Positions 34,890 to 43,613 of a stretch of 64,000 bases of DNA are shown here, one piece after another. The DNA is taken from positions 62,001 to 126,000 of the forward strand of contig JAZNGM010000004.1 of the NCBI GenBank assembly GCA_045576455.1. The letters are read 5' to 3'. The notes beneath the pieces were generated by a model. That model ran no database searches. It worked only from the letters and a program-made list of their open reading frames with translations, and had not been told where the DNA came from. Made by a program: the position numbers and the translations under genes. Origin of the DNA: RGIG4034 sp045576455 (GTDB taxonomy: Bacteria; Bacillota; Clostridia; Lachnospirales; Lachnospiraceae). Position 1 is the first letter of the stretch. Every line of letters starts with the position of its first letter.

Positions 34890-35732
34890 CTATAATAGTT
34901 CTTTAAAAGAATTACATGCCACATCAAATGCCGTATCCGCATCCTTATAAGCAAATTCATCTATATTGGTTCTCTGTCCGTCATGTTCCAATTGTTTCAA
35001 TCCGTCAAAAATGGTGAGGTGCGGTTCAATGGTAAAATGTTTGCCGCTCATTCCGATAAATTCGTTTACAATAGCCTTAAGATTACCTTTACCTTTTCCT
35101 GCCGGCACCACTTTTCCATCCGCCATGGCATCTTTTATATGCATATAGTAAATATAGTCCTTAAGGAGCGCCCATGCTTCTAATGTATCCACATCACTCT
35201 GCACATAGTTCGCCGGATCAAAAATACCTTTCAGCTCCTTCAACGCTTTATGTAATTCAAGACAATGAACTGCGCTCTCGCCGAAGATTCCTTTTTCGTT
35301 TTCATGGCAAAGCACCACCCCGCTTTTCTTTGCCAAGTCACACATCATACCAAGTCTGTCTATTACTTCATTCTTATATAAAGAAGCCTCTTTATCATGC
35401 GGTAAATAAAATGAAAACATACGGATATTTTTTGTTCCCAGCACATTTGCAACCTCAAGGGTATTTTTTAATTTCTCGATATGCGCATTAAAATCATCAT
35501 TTTCAATATGTATTTTTCCTATAGGAGAACCTATGGACCAGGTAATAAGGCCCGCGGCATCAAGCTTATCTTTTACTTCTTTTGCCTTATCAACCGTGAT
35601 GTCCGATACATTCTTACCGTCTACATTACGAATTTCAAGCCCGTTAAGTTTATTTCTCGTCATCGCTTTAATCTGTTCATCCACATTACCCGACGCTTCA
35701 TCGGCAAACGCATAAATCATTATGTCTTTCAA
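34890..35732 (-). CDS. Sugar phosphate isomerase/epimerase-like TIM-barrel protein
   Basis: A 280-residue xylose isomerase-like (AP endonuclease 2 superfamily) TIM barrel. Metal-ligand-like residues are visible in LCHENEKGIFG, GIFDPANYVQ, YYMHIKDAMADGK and FTIEPHLTIF. The family includes myo-inosose dehydratases, tagatose epimerases and 3-keto-glycoside lyases. The start appears to be TTG at 35732, with GGAGG nine bases upstream; the next ATG (35720) lies too far from that site. First gene of the cluster with the two Gfo/Idh/MocA genes. Confidence 0.88.
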   Translation of the reverse strand: MKDIMIYAFADEASGNVDEQIKAMTRNKLNGLEIRNVDGKNVSDITVDKAKEVKDKLDAAGLITWSIGSPIGKIHIENDDFNAHIEKLKNTLEVANVLGTKNIRMFSFYLPHDKEASLYKNEVIDRLGMMCDLAKKSGVVLCHENEKGIFGESAVHCLELHKALKELKGIFDPANYVQSDVDTLEAWALLKDYIYYMHIKDAMADGKVVPAGKGKGNLKAIVNEFIGMSGKHFTIEPHLTIFDGLKQLEHDGQRTNIDEFAYKDADTAFDVACNSFKELL

Positions 35733-35910
35733 TTTACTATACCTCCATACCTCAATCAGTACTACATCAGCACTTACTATAACGATATTATAATCCTTTT
35801 TATATTATAAATATATTTCAAAAATTATCACATATATATTGAAAATATGCTCATGCAGGTTTAGGATGAAGGTATCAGATAAGAGTATGCGTTAGCAAGG
35901 AGGCAATTCT

Positions 35911-36702
35911 ATGGCAAATCCTTTTTTATCCACAGGTCACAGTATGACCCAGAAGCCTGAGCTCGGACAGTTTTTCATGCACACGCATGAGAATTATGAA
36001 ATATATTGTTTTCTTACCGGAAACGCAAAATATTATGTTGAAGGTAATGTATATCCGCTCAAACCCGGCGATATCCTTGTCATGAAAAAAGCAGAGGCAC
36101 ACAGTCTGTTCGTAAACTCCTGTGTGCCTTATGAGCGAATCGTTATAAGTTTTAATGCAGATGCCCTTGTTGAAGAATCACGCGGAGAGCTCTGCCATTT
36201 TTTAGATAACCGGCCTCTTGGTCTCCATAACCGTTATGCCGCTTCAAAATTCAAAGAAAGCAACTGGCTTTATTACCTTATGCGCATGTGTAAAACAGAG
36301 CGTCTGAGTGAAAAACAGCTCTACCTAAGTATATTAGTCAATGAACTTTACGAAAGTTACCCGTTAATAAATACCGAAACTACTGCTCCCGGCGATACCG
36401 TTGTCGAAATCATCGGATATATCAACCAGCATCTTACAGAACCGTTAAGCCTTGACACTTTATGTCATCATTTCTTTATCAGCAAAGCGCATCTTAACCG
36501 TAAATTTAAAATGCTGACCGGTTCTACCGTATGGGAATACATTTTAACCAAACGGTTACTGGCTGCCAAAGACTTATTACAAAACGGAGAGACCCCGACT
36601 AAAGTATACAGTGAATGCGGGTTTAACGACTATTGCTCCTTTTTCAAAAGCTATAAAGCAAAATTTGGCGTATCACCCAAAAATGATTGCGCCAAATTAT
36701 AG
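35911..36702 (+). CDS. AraC-family regulator with cupin sensor
   Basis: A 263-residue regulator. The N-terminal cupin has a metal/sugar-binding HTHENYE motif and PLKPGDILVMKKAEAHSL; the C-terminal AraC HTH pair spans about 160-260 (SLDTLCHHFFISKAHLNRKF and TKVYSECGFNDYCSFFKSYK). CAAGGAGGCAATTCT precedes the ATG. It is divergent from the epimerase-dehydrogenase cluster with 178 bases between, so it very probably activates that cluster in response to the sugar it degrades. Confidence 0.92.
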   Translation: MANPFLSTGHSMTQKPELGQFFMHTHENYEIYCFLTGNAKYYVEGNVYPLKPGDILVMKKAEAHSLFVNSCVPYERIVISFNADALVEESRGELCHFLDNRPLGLHNRYAASKFKESNWLYYLMRMCKTERLSEKQLYLSILVNELYESYPLINTETTAPGDTVVEIIGYINQHLTEPLSLDTLCHHFFISKAHLNRKFKMLTGSTVWEYILTKRLLAAKDLLQNGETPTKVYSECGFNDYCSFFKSYKAKFGVSPKNDCAKL

Positions 36703-36711
36703 CCTCACTAA

Positions 36712-37476
36712 TTATTTACCAAGAATTGTATCCAACGTATCAAAAATAGTTTCTGTATTGGCAGGCTTTAATAAATAAGCTGCCGGGTGCAAGTCAAGCA
36801 CTGCTTTAATATGCTCCCTGTCCCTTACTCCGGTAAGGAAAACTACCGGAACATTTTTAGCTGTATCCAGTTCCCTGATTTTTTCAAGTGTCATACGTCC
36901 GTCAAACTCCGGCATTTCATAATCAAGGAAAATAATATCCGGAACTTTCTTTTCAATCATGGAAATTGCTTTCTGTCCGGTTGTCGCCATTTGGACTTCA
37001 TACTTGCCACGCAGTATTTCTTGTAATGTCCTAAGCTGGATGGCGCTGTCATCCACAAGCATTACCGTTTTCTTCTTAACCGTTTCTACTTGAACCACTC
37101 CGGCACGGCTTGCCAGACCATAGCATAACAAATCATTAATTACATTAGCCAGACGGTCATTATTAATCGGTCGGGGCACCATTCTAAACTGATTGGATTC
37201 AAAATAAGTACTGAAATAATCTCTTTCCTCTTCGCTTCCTATACATACTACCGGAATAGCGGAATAATTCAATTTCAGTTCTTCAAAAATTCTGCTGTCG
37301 TCCCTGCTGAGTCCTGCAAGACTGATTACTGCTACGTTCGGGTTATTAATCTTTAACATTCCCTTAACCATTTCATAATCAGCAATACATACCTGGACAT
37401 TAAAAGTAGTAACAAGATAATTATTTATTTCTTGAAAAACCGAATTAAATTTTCCAATCATAAATACTTTATTCAT
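36712..37476 (-). CDS. Response regulator with a degenerate and an intact receiver domain
   Basis: A 254-residue protein of two receiver-like domains and no output domain. The N-terminal one (1-115) keeps the fold pattern, but the phospho-acceptor position reads VISLAG, so it lacks the aspartate. The C-terminal one (about 128-254) is complete: VMLVDDSAIQLRT, acceptor aspartate in IIFLDYEMPEFDG, threonine in VVFLTG and lysine in YLLKPA. Its start overlaps the end of the hybrid kinase gene by 8 bases, so it is the likely phosphorelay partner. With no DNA-binding part it must act by protein contact. Confidence 0.9.
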   Translation of the reverse strand: MNKVFMIGKFNSVFQEINNYLVTTFNVQVCIADYEMVKGMLKINNPNVAVISLAGLSRDDSRIFEELKLNYSAIPVVCIGSEEERDYFSTYFESNQFRMVPRPINNDRLANVINDLLCYGLASRAGVVQVETVKKKTVMLVDDSAIQLRTLQEILRGKYEVQMATTGQKAISMIEKKVPDIIFLDYEMPEFDGRMTLEKIRELDTAKNVPVVFLTGVRDREHIKAVLDLHPAAYLLKPANTETIFDTLDTILGK

Positions 37477-39991
37477 TAGTAGCCTCCATCATTGTTAGAA
37501 TTTTACTTACCGTTTCAATAGCGTTTTCCGTCTCAAGATTTATAATCTGAATTTCCAGTTCATCCACCAGTTTCTGGACCGGTTCATCATACTGATACTT
37601 CTTCACTTCATTACTTACATAATCAGCCGTCGCATAATCTTCATTATTCAGACTTGCCATAAGCATATTGAAATAGGAAATTACCAATTCTTTATTATCA
37701 ATAGGTATTTTCTCTTCCTTTGGTACTATCGTAGAAATACGTTCTTTATGTTTTGCTATCTCCTGCAATAATACGGGATGAAGCAGTTTAATCTTCTCCA
37801 CATCACCTTCTGATGCTGCGACTTCCAGCAAACGGGCAAGCTTGGATAAAAGCAGTGCACCTACCGTAGCGGCTGTACTCTTTAAGGCATGTACCTCTAT
37901 GCGGTACAAACGCAACGTATCTTCCTGTGTAATGGCATCAATGTAAATTGACAACTTATTACTTATGGCATCAAACGAATTATACAAGGTAATCAATGTG
38001 TCACGGATAAGCCCGTCATTAAGCAAAAGACGTCTCGCATATTCAAAATCAAATTCATCTAATTCCGGTAATGCCTCTTCCTCCTTATGTGCTTCCGTTT
38101 CCTGAGAAGCTGTAAGGGTAGCATTCGTTTCTACCGACTTACGCATTTCCTCCGGCATATACTTAATAATCATATCATCAAGTTTTTCCGGAATAATCGG
38201 TTTTGTTAAGAAGTCATCAAAGCCTTCTTTTAAATATTCCTCCCTTGCGCCGGTTATTGCATTAGCTGTCAGCATAATAACAGGAACATTCTCACCCAGG
38301 TGTTGTTCCTTCATATGATGCAACGTCTCAATACCATCCATTACCGGCATCATATGATCAAGGAAAATAATATCAAAGGATTCCTCTTTCAAAATATCAA
38401 GACATTCCTGTCCGCTTGCCGCTTCACGTATTTGTATCTGCGTCTGTTTCAAAAGATTTCTGAATACCTTATGATTTAACATGTTATCATCTACCACGAG
38501 CACACGTAAATCCGGTGCAACGAAGTTATTCTGATATACATACTCTTTGCTTACTTCGTAATCTTTTGTCCTAAAATCTCCTAACGGAGCAAAGTCAATG
38601 ACTTTTTGTTCAAGTTCAAAAGAGAATTCGCTGCCTTCACCATATACACTCTGCACCTTAAGCTCACTTCCCATAAGCTTAAGCAGCTGAACGGTTATAC
38701 TCATACCAAGACCGGTACCTTCCACATAACGGTTTCTTGCTTCGTCAATTCTCTGGAATTCGGAAAACAGCTTACCTATATCTTCTTCCTTAATACCGAT
38801 ACCGGTATCTTTAACGGAATACTTAAGAACTGCCTTATCTCCCTCCACTTCACCGGTAAGCTTCACAATAACTTTACCGCTAGGTGTATATTTAACCGCA
38901 TTGGTTAAAAGATTGGTGAGCACCTGACGTATACGGACATCATCTCCTATATATCCTGCCGGCAGGGACTCATCCACTTCAAATACCATCTCAAGTCCTT
39001 TATCTACCGCTTTTACATTAATCATATTGTATAAGTCATTCAAAAGACGGCTGAGATTATATTCGCCCTCCACGATTTCCATCTTACCGGATTCAATTTT
39101 GGAAGAATCCAGAATTTCGTTAATAATACTTAACAATGTATTCGCAGAGCTCTTTATATCAATTGCATATTTTTTCGTTTCATTTTCTGCGCTTTCCCTA
39201 AGAATCATCTCGTTCATTCCAAGCACCGCGTTAATCGGTGTTCTTATCTCGTGAGACATCTTCGTTAAGAAACGGGATTTTGCAAGGTTAGCTTCTTCAG
39301 CCGCTTCCTTAGCTCTTTCAAGTTCCTGTGAAAGCTGTGCTTTTTCAAGACTTCCGTTAATAAGTGTATATATATTGTTACATACAAAAGTACAGGCGAT
39401 AAAAATAAGACATCGCGGGAACGCATAGTACAATCCCAATGTAACCATAGGATTGGGGTTTATTTCCCTTAAAATAAATTCGTTATCCACAATATATGAC
39501 ACGATGGATTTGCTGGTTAATACCGTCATGTTGGCATCACACAAACCAAAATAATAACCACCGTATACAACCGTTATGGTACTGACTACCGTAAGCACAT
39601 ATACATAATTCATCACCTTTTTGGATGAATACAAAATAGCATACATAAACGGTAAAATACTCAGCAAGATTGCATGATATGTAAGGAACATTCCTATTAC
39701 CGTATAGACCATTATGATAGCCAAAAGAATAAAATACTTCGACTTAGCATGCGATAACGAAATGTTTTTGGCAATTATCATGGATGTAACATAAATTACA
39801 AACGAAATTGCATAACCGGTGTACATTAACTTTGAATCGATAATAAAAATATCCAGTATATTAAGGATTAAAACAATGGTAAAAATAATAAACGATAATG
39901 TATAACAACGTAGCACATACCGGTTAGCTATTTTCTCTTTATCCTTAACATATTCCGTTATATCCCTGTTTGATATCTTTTCCTTTTTCAT
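37469..39991 (-). CDS. Hybrid sensor histidine kinase (membrane sensor, HisKA, HATPase, REC, HPt)
   Basis: An 840-residue phosphorelay kinase. About six membrane segments (residues 30-215), a short coiled linker, HisKA with acceptor His247 (KMSHEIRTPIN), ATPase (NLLTNAVKY, GIGI, GTGLGM), receiver with RVLVVDDNMLN and Asp545 (FLDHMMPVMDG), HPt with His701 (EVHALKSTAATVG), then an extra 90-residue helical tail. The start at 39991 has AGGTGGG upstream; an ATG at 40051 lacks a site. It resembles the kinase at 9280-11475 in order and in the HisKA sequence, so the two share ancestry. Signal unknown. Confidence 0.92.
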   Translation of the reverse strand: MKKEKISNRDITEYVKDKEKIANRYVLRCYTLSFIIFTIVLILNILDIFIIDSKLMYTGYAISFVIYVTSMIIAKNISLSHAKSKYFILLAIIMVYTVIGMFLTYHAILLSILPFMYAILYSSKKVMNYVYVLTVVSTITVVYGGYYFGLCDANMTVLTSKSIVSYIVDNEFILREINPNPMVTLGLYYAFPRCLIFIACTFVCNNIYTLINGSLEKAQLSQELERAKEAAEEANLAKSRFLTKMSHEIRTPINAVLGMNEMILRESAENETKKYAIDIKSSANTLLSIINEILDSSKIESGKMEIVEGEYNLSRLLNDLYNMINVKAVDKGLEMVFEVDESLPAGYIGDDVRIRQVLTNLLTNAVKYTPSGKVIVKLTGEVEGDKAVLKYSVKDTGIGIKEEDIGKLFSEFQRIDEARNRYVEGTGLGMSITVQLLKLMGSELKVQSVYGEGSEFSFELEQKVIDFAPLGDFRTKDYEVSKEYVYQNNFVAPDLRVLVVDDNMLNHKVFRNLLKQTQIQIREAASGQECLDILKEESFDIIFLDHMMPVMDGIETLHHMKEQHLGENVPVIMLTANAITGAREEYLKEGFDDFLTKPIIPEKLDDMIIKYMPEEMRKSVETNATLTASQETEAHKEEEALPELDEFDFEYARRLLLNDGLIRDTLITLYNSFDAISNKLSIYIDAITQEDTLRLYRIEVHALKSTAATVGALLLSKLARLLEVAASEGDVEKIKLLHPVLLQEIAKHKERISTIVPKEEKIPIDNKELVISYFNMLMASLNNEDYATADYVSNEVKKYQYDEPVQKLVDELEIQIINLETENAIETVSKILTMMEATNE

Positions 39992-40096
39992 ACGTATTCC
40001 CACCTCATATGACACACTGTTTGTTAACAACAACAAGAAATGCATATACATAATTAATTATAACAGATTTCTGCAATAATGCCACTATAATTATTA

Positions 40097-41254
40097 TCAT
40101 TCCTTAAACGCATCATAGATTACCTTACCGTCAATTATGGTATACAAAGTTTTTGTAAAAATATCCATCGGATTGCCGGAAAATACTGCTATATCGGCAT
40201 GTTTTCCTTTTTTTATGCTGCCCACCATATCATCTACCCGCAATATGCGTGCGGCATTAATGGTAATGGCTTTTAATCCCTCCTCCATCGGCAGACCATA
40301 TTTCACCGCAAGAGCGGCACAAACCGGAAGATACTGGATCAATGCTACCGGGTGATCTGTTGTAACAGAAAAAAGAATCCCTTTTTCATGCAGTATTTTA
40401 CAGGTGTTAAAATTTTTATTCTGTACCTCAAGCTTGGAACGGGAAGTAAGTGTCGTCCCGCTGATTACCGGGAAGCCGGAAGCCTTAATATCGTCTGCAA
40501 TTAAATGGCCTTCTGTACCGTGATCAATAGTAATATCTATATCAAATTCTTTGGCTATACGTATTGCCGTCAAAATATCATCTGCCCGATGTGCATGCGC
40601 CTTTAAGGGTATTTTTCTATCCAGCACCAAAAGCCATGGTTCCATCTCAAAATCTTCTTCTTTTAACATCCCTTTTTCTTTATTCTCTTTATACCGTTTT
40701 GCACTAAAGAGAGTACTTCGAAGCAATGCAGCTATCCCCATTCTTGTCGAAGGATATTGATCCTTATTACCATAGCTTGTCTTAGGATTCTCGCCAAAAG
40801 CCACTTTCATTGCCGCCGGATTTTTAATAACCATATGGTCAACGCAGCGCCCCTGCGTTTTCATAACCAGAAATTGTCCACCGACTACATTGGCACTGCC
40901 GGGCCCTACCATTACAGACGTAATTCCCGCCTGGATTGCATCATGAAATGCCGGGTCCATCGGATTAATTGCATCAATGGCACGTAGCGTTGCTGTTGCA
41001 GGCACCGTTGTTTCATTACAATCATCCGCAATACTGCCCCATTTTTCCTCTGTTATTCCTATATGGGCATGTGTTTCAATTAGTCCGGGCATTACCCATG
41101 CCCCTTTAACATCCAACACTTCTTCTGTTACATCCTCATTATTGAATGCAGACATATCCCCCACTTCTTCAATGAATTTCCCCTTGGTATGCACGTAACC
41201 ACATTCCAGTGTTTTGCCTTCCATTGTTAAGATTTTTCCGTTTATAATAAACAT
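40097..41254 (-). CDS. Amidohydrolase (imidazolonepropionase-like)
   Basis: A 385-residue metal-dependent hydrolase. The metal-site motif GLIETHAHIG, HAHRADDI, ITIDHGTEGHL and SVTTDHPV supply the usual His and Asp ligands, and the C-terminal GSIKKGKHADIAVFSGNP is the family's beta-sandwich signature. Related clostridial proteins are annotated as imidazolonepropionase-like amidohydrolases of unknown substrate. No signal peptide. The start at 41254 uses GGAG eight bases upstream, and that site is buried in the hairpin at 41257-41309. Confidence 0.9.
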   Translation of the reverse strand: MFIINGKILTMEGKTLECGYVHTKGKFIEEVGDMSAFNNEDVTEEVLDVKGAWVMPGLIETHAHIGITEEKWGSIADDCNETTVPATATLRAIDAINPMDPAFHDAIQAGITSVMVGPGSANVVGGQFLVMKTQGRCVDHMVIKNPAAMKVAFGENPKTSYGNKDQYPSTRMGIAALLRSTLFSAKRYKENKEKGMLKEEDFEMEPWLLVLDRKIPLKAHAHRADDILTAIRIAKEFDIDITIDHGTEGHLIADDIKASGFPVISGTTLTSRSKLEVQNKNFNTCKILHEKGILFSVTTDHPVALIQYLPVCAALAVKYGLPMEEGLKAITINAARILRVDDMVGSIKKGKHADIAVFSGNPMDIFTKTLYTIIDGKVIYDAFKE

Positions 41255-41256
41255 AT

Positions 41257-41309
41257 AAGACACTCCATTATGAAAATATTTATCATTCTTTCCATAATAG
41301 GAGTGTCTT
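41257..41309 (-). promoter_or_regulatory. Hairpin enclosing the ribosome site of the amidohydrolase
   Basis: AAGACACTCCATTATG (41257-41272) pairs with CATAATAGGAGTGTCTT (41293-41309), 16 bp with one bulged base and a 20-base loop. The GGAG ribosome site (complement of 41263-41266) is in the stem, and the ATG starts 2 bases outside it. There is no U run on either strand, so it is not a standard terminator. Confidence 0.65.
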
Positions 41310-41333
41310 ATTCAAGATTACTATTTTGTATTA

Positions 41334-41831
41334 CTACTTTATATATTGGGAAAGCTCCTTTTCCCACGCTTGAAATAACATATCAAAACTGTATCTTGCA
41401 TTTAAAGGACTGGTAGACGGCAAACCGGCAATTTTTATTTTCGTTTCTTTTTCAACATACTTTTCATAAATTTGCAGTGCCTTTGTCCCATTCGCGTATA
41501 TAGCTTCAATCTGACTTTCCCGTAATACTTTTGAGAAATCATTAACCACTATGTTTTTTATACTGCTGTCAGCCGATCCTATTATTTCACAAGTATCAAT
41601 TACATCCCACAAAGCTATGCCGTTATTAAGAAGCAATTCCTTTTTCTGTTTAACCGTTTCAGGAATTCCGCTTTGGCATAATCCGGCAATTACCTTCCAA
41701 AAACGGTTTTGAGGATGTCCATAATAAAATCCGCTTTCGCAGCTTTTTATGGACGGCGCAGTTCCCAAAATAAGTATTTTTGATTTTTTATCATACACAG
41801 GTTGAAACGCCCTACTTTTTCTGACTTCCAT
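41334..41831 (-). CDS. DNA-deoxyinosine/uracil glycosylase family protein
   Basis: A 165-residue protein of the uracil-DNA glycosylase superfamily, closest in motifs to the family 6 hypoxanthine-DNA glycosylases: ILILGTAPSIKS, YYGHPQNRFWKVI and GLPSTSPLNARYS. These remove deaminated bases, mainly hypoxanthine, for base-excision repair. It starts 19 bases after the beta-helix lipoprotein gene and is followed by the amidohydrolase, so it may ride on that operon without a functional tie. Confidence 0.88.
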   Translation of the reverse strand: MEVRKSRAFQPVYDKKSKILILGTAPSIKSCESGFYYGHPQNRFWKVIAGLCQSGIPETVKQKKELLLNNGIALWDVIDTCEIIGSADSSIKNIVVNDFSKVLRESQIEAIYANGTKALQIYEKYVEKETKIKIAGLPSTSPLNARYSFDMLFQAWEKELSQYIK

Positions 41832-41850
41832 ATCTGTTCCCCAAATTTTA

Positions 41851-43593
41851 TCAGTAACCGTATTCCGGATACTCGGTTATTTCCTCAAAATTGCAATCCT
41901 CCGTAATAATATCCTCTACAAAATACCATGTGTTGGATTCCTCTTGTCCGAAAGTACACCTATAAAAAGCCAACTCTGCCATTCCGTTATTTTCAAAATA
42001 CCCCCCAAAGAATGAGTCTTTCAAAACGCAATCAACAAATACAAACTGACCATATTCAGCTACTATTCCTATTGGTGCCAAGGAGCAGTCACGGATAACA
42101 CTATTGTATACATACAGACCGGTTGTATCGCCCTTTACATCTATACCAATATAACCACAGCCAAAAATATCCATATTTTCAAGCCTTATGCCGTAAGCGT
42201 CTTTTATGTTTAACACATTTCCAGTGCAGTCCCCATATTCTGTATGTCCCATTGACATATTGGCCAAAGCAATTCCGGTACAGTCTTCGATATTAAACAC
42301 CGTAGCATATCTTGGCTCGACCACTATCTGTGTATCCATATTAGTGGCACCCTGTCCGATTAATGCCAAACCATTCGCATTTCTTATAACAAGCTCCACC
42401 CCGTCAAAACAGTCCCTAAGCTGTGCATACGGATGTTTATCGTTCCAATCCACACCTTCCTGCTGCCACACATTTTCGATGTATTCGCTTAGATTATAAT
42501 ATCCCGGTGCGATATAAATAGTTGTGTCCGGAGCAATAGCATTAAGCAATTCCTCCGTCGTTTTTACGGTTACTATCTTACGGCTGATGGCTTCGCTGAA
42601 TTTACAATTATCCTTAAACACAATACCGCCGTCATATATTGTTGCTGCCAGTGCCTGCGTTTCCGTTACGCCAAAAGTACATTCATCAAAACTTATATAG
42701 CTGCTGTTGCCGTCTGAAATCATTACTTCCATAGGGGCATTATCGTAAAAATTGCAGTCTTCAAATCCCATATTGCATGCACTCACGCAAATCAGATCAT
42801 AGCCTTCACAGTTTTTCACATCGCAGTTTTGAAACAGGAAGCCATTGCAATAGTTCATATTAATCGCTCCGCTTGAACATTCCCTGATTACACTATCTTG
42901 CATCAAAAGGTTCTGCGTATGGTCGGCATTAATTCCATAAGTACCACATCCATATAAATCTAAAGAATTCAAGATAATGTTGGTAGAATTGTTAAACTCG
43001 AGCACCTCACCGGCGCACTCGCCTTGCTCCACTGTATGTCCGATAACCAAATTTTTCAGCACTATGTTACTGCAACCTTCAAAACGCAATACATCGGCAT
43101 AACGTGATTCCACTACAATTTCCGTACGTTCACCGTCTTTACCCCGAATGATAAGACCATCCACGTTCATAATAACGGCTTCTTTTCCATCGTATGTCTC
43201 AAGGATATCCACATGCTCCGGATTACCTACTGCCGTAGTCCGTTTCATAATACCTGAAAGATTATATACGCCCGGCTCAAGAATGATTTCTGCTCCCGGT
43301 GCTATGGCATCCAGCAATTCTTTTGCTGTTTTTACATATATAACCCCCTCTTCAATAACCTCATCCCCACCGGCATTATCTTCGGAATTATCTCCGGTAT
43401 TATCTCCGGCATTATCCTGTTGCTGATTATCGGTTGTTTCCTTATCTTTTGTGTCATCCTCATTATTGTCCGATACAACCTTATCATTTATATCTGTTTC
43501 TACATCCTTTTTCGTGCCACAGCCCCATAAAGCAAGCGTACAAAATGTGACACACAAGATTTCTGTTAATAATTTCTTTCCCCTCTTTTTCAT
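41851..43593 (-). CDS. Lipoprotein with two right-handed beta-helix repeats
   Basis: A 580-residue surface lipoprotein with signal peptide ending in LALWGC, then an Asp/Asn/Glu-rich linker (about residues 30-85) with repeated DN-x-GDN motifs. Two parallel beta-helix halves follow. They share openings (VKTAKELLDAIAPGAEIILE and VKTTEELLNAIAPDTTIYIA), the phrases EPGVYNLS/APGYYNLS, IVVESRYA/IVVEPRYA and the end CTFG. The gene arose by internal duplication. Such helices bind or cut polysaccharide; no catalytic residues can be named. Start at 43593 is backed by GGGGAGAAAAGGA. Confidence 0.87.
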   Translation of the reverse strand: MKKRGKKLLTEILCVTFCTLALWGCGTKKDVETDINDKVVSDNNEDDTKDKETTDNQQQDNAGDNTGDNSEDNAGGDEVIEEGVIYVKTAKELLDAIAPGAEIILEPGVYNLSGIMKRTTAVGNPEHVDILETYDGKEAVIMNVDGLIIRGKDGERTEIVVESRYADVLRFEGCSNIVLKNLVIGHTVEQGECAGEVLEFNNSTNIILNSLDLYGCGTYGINADHTQNLLMQDSVIRECSSGAINMNYCNGFLFQNCDVKNCEGYDLICVSACNMGFEDCNFYDNAPMEVMISDGNSSYISFDECTFGVTETQALAATIYDGGIVFKDNCKFSEAISRKIVTVKTTEELLNAIAPDTTIYIAPGYYNLSEYIENVWQQEGVDWNDKHPYAQLRDCFDGVELVIRNANGLALIGQGATNMDTQIVVEPRYATVFNIEDCTGIALANMSMGHTEYGDCTGNVLNIKDAYGIRLENMDIFGCGYIGIDVKGDTTGLYVYNSVIRDCSLAPIGIVAEYGQFVFVDCVLKDSFFGGYFENNGMAELAFYRCTFGQEESNTWYFVEDIITEDCNFEEITEYPEYGY

Positions 43594-43613
43594 GTCCTTT
43601 TCTCCCCTCATGT

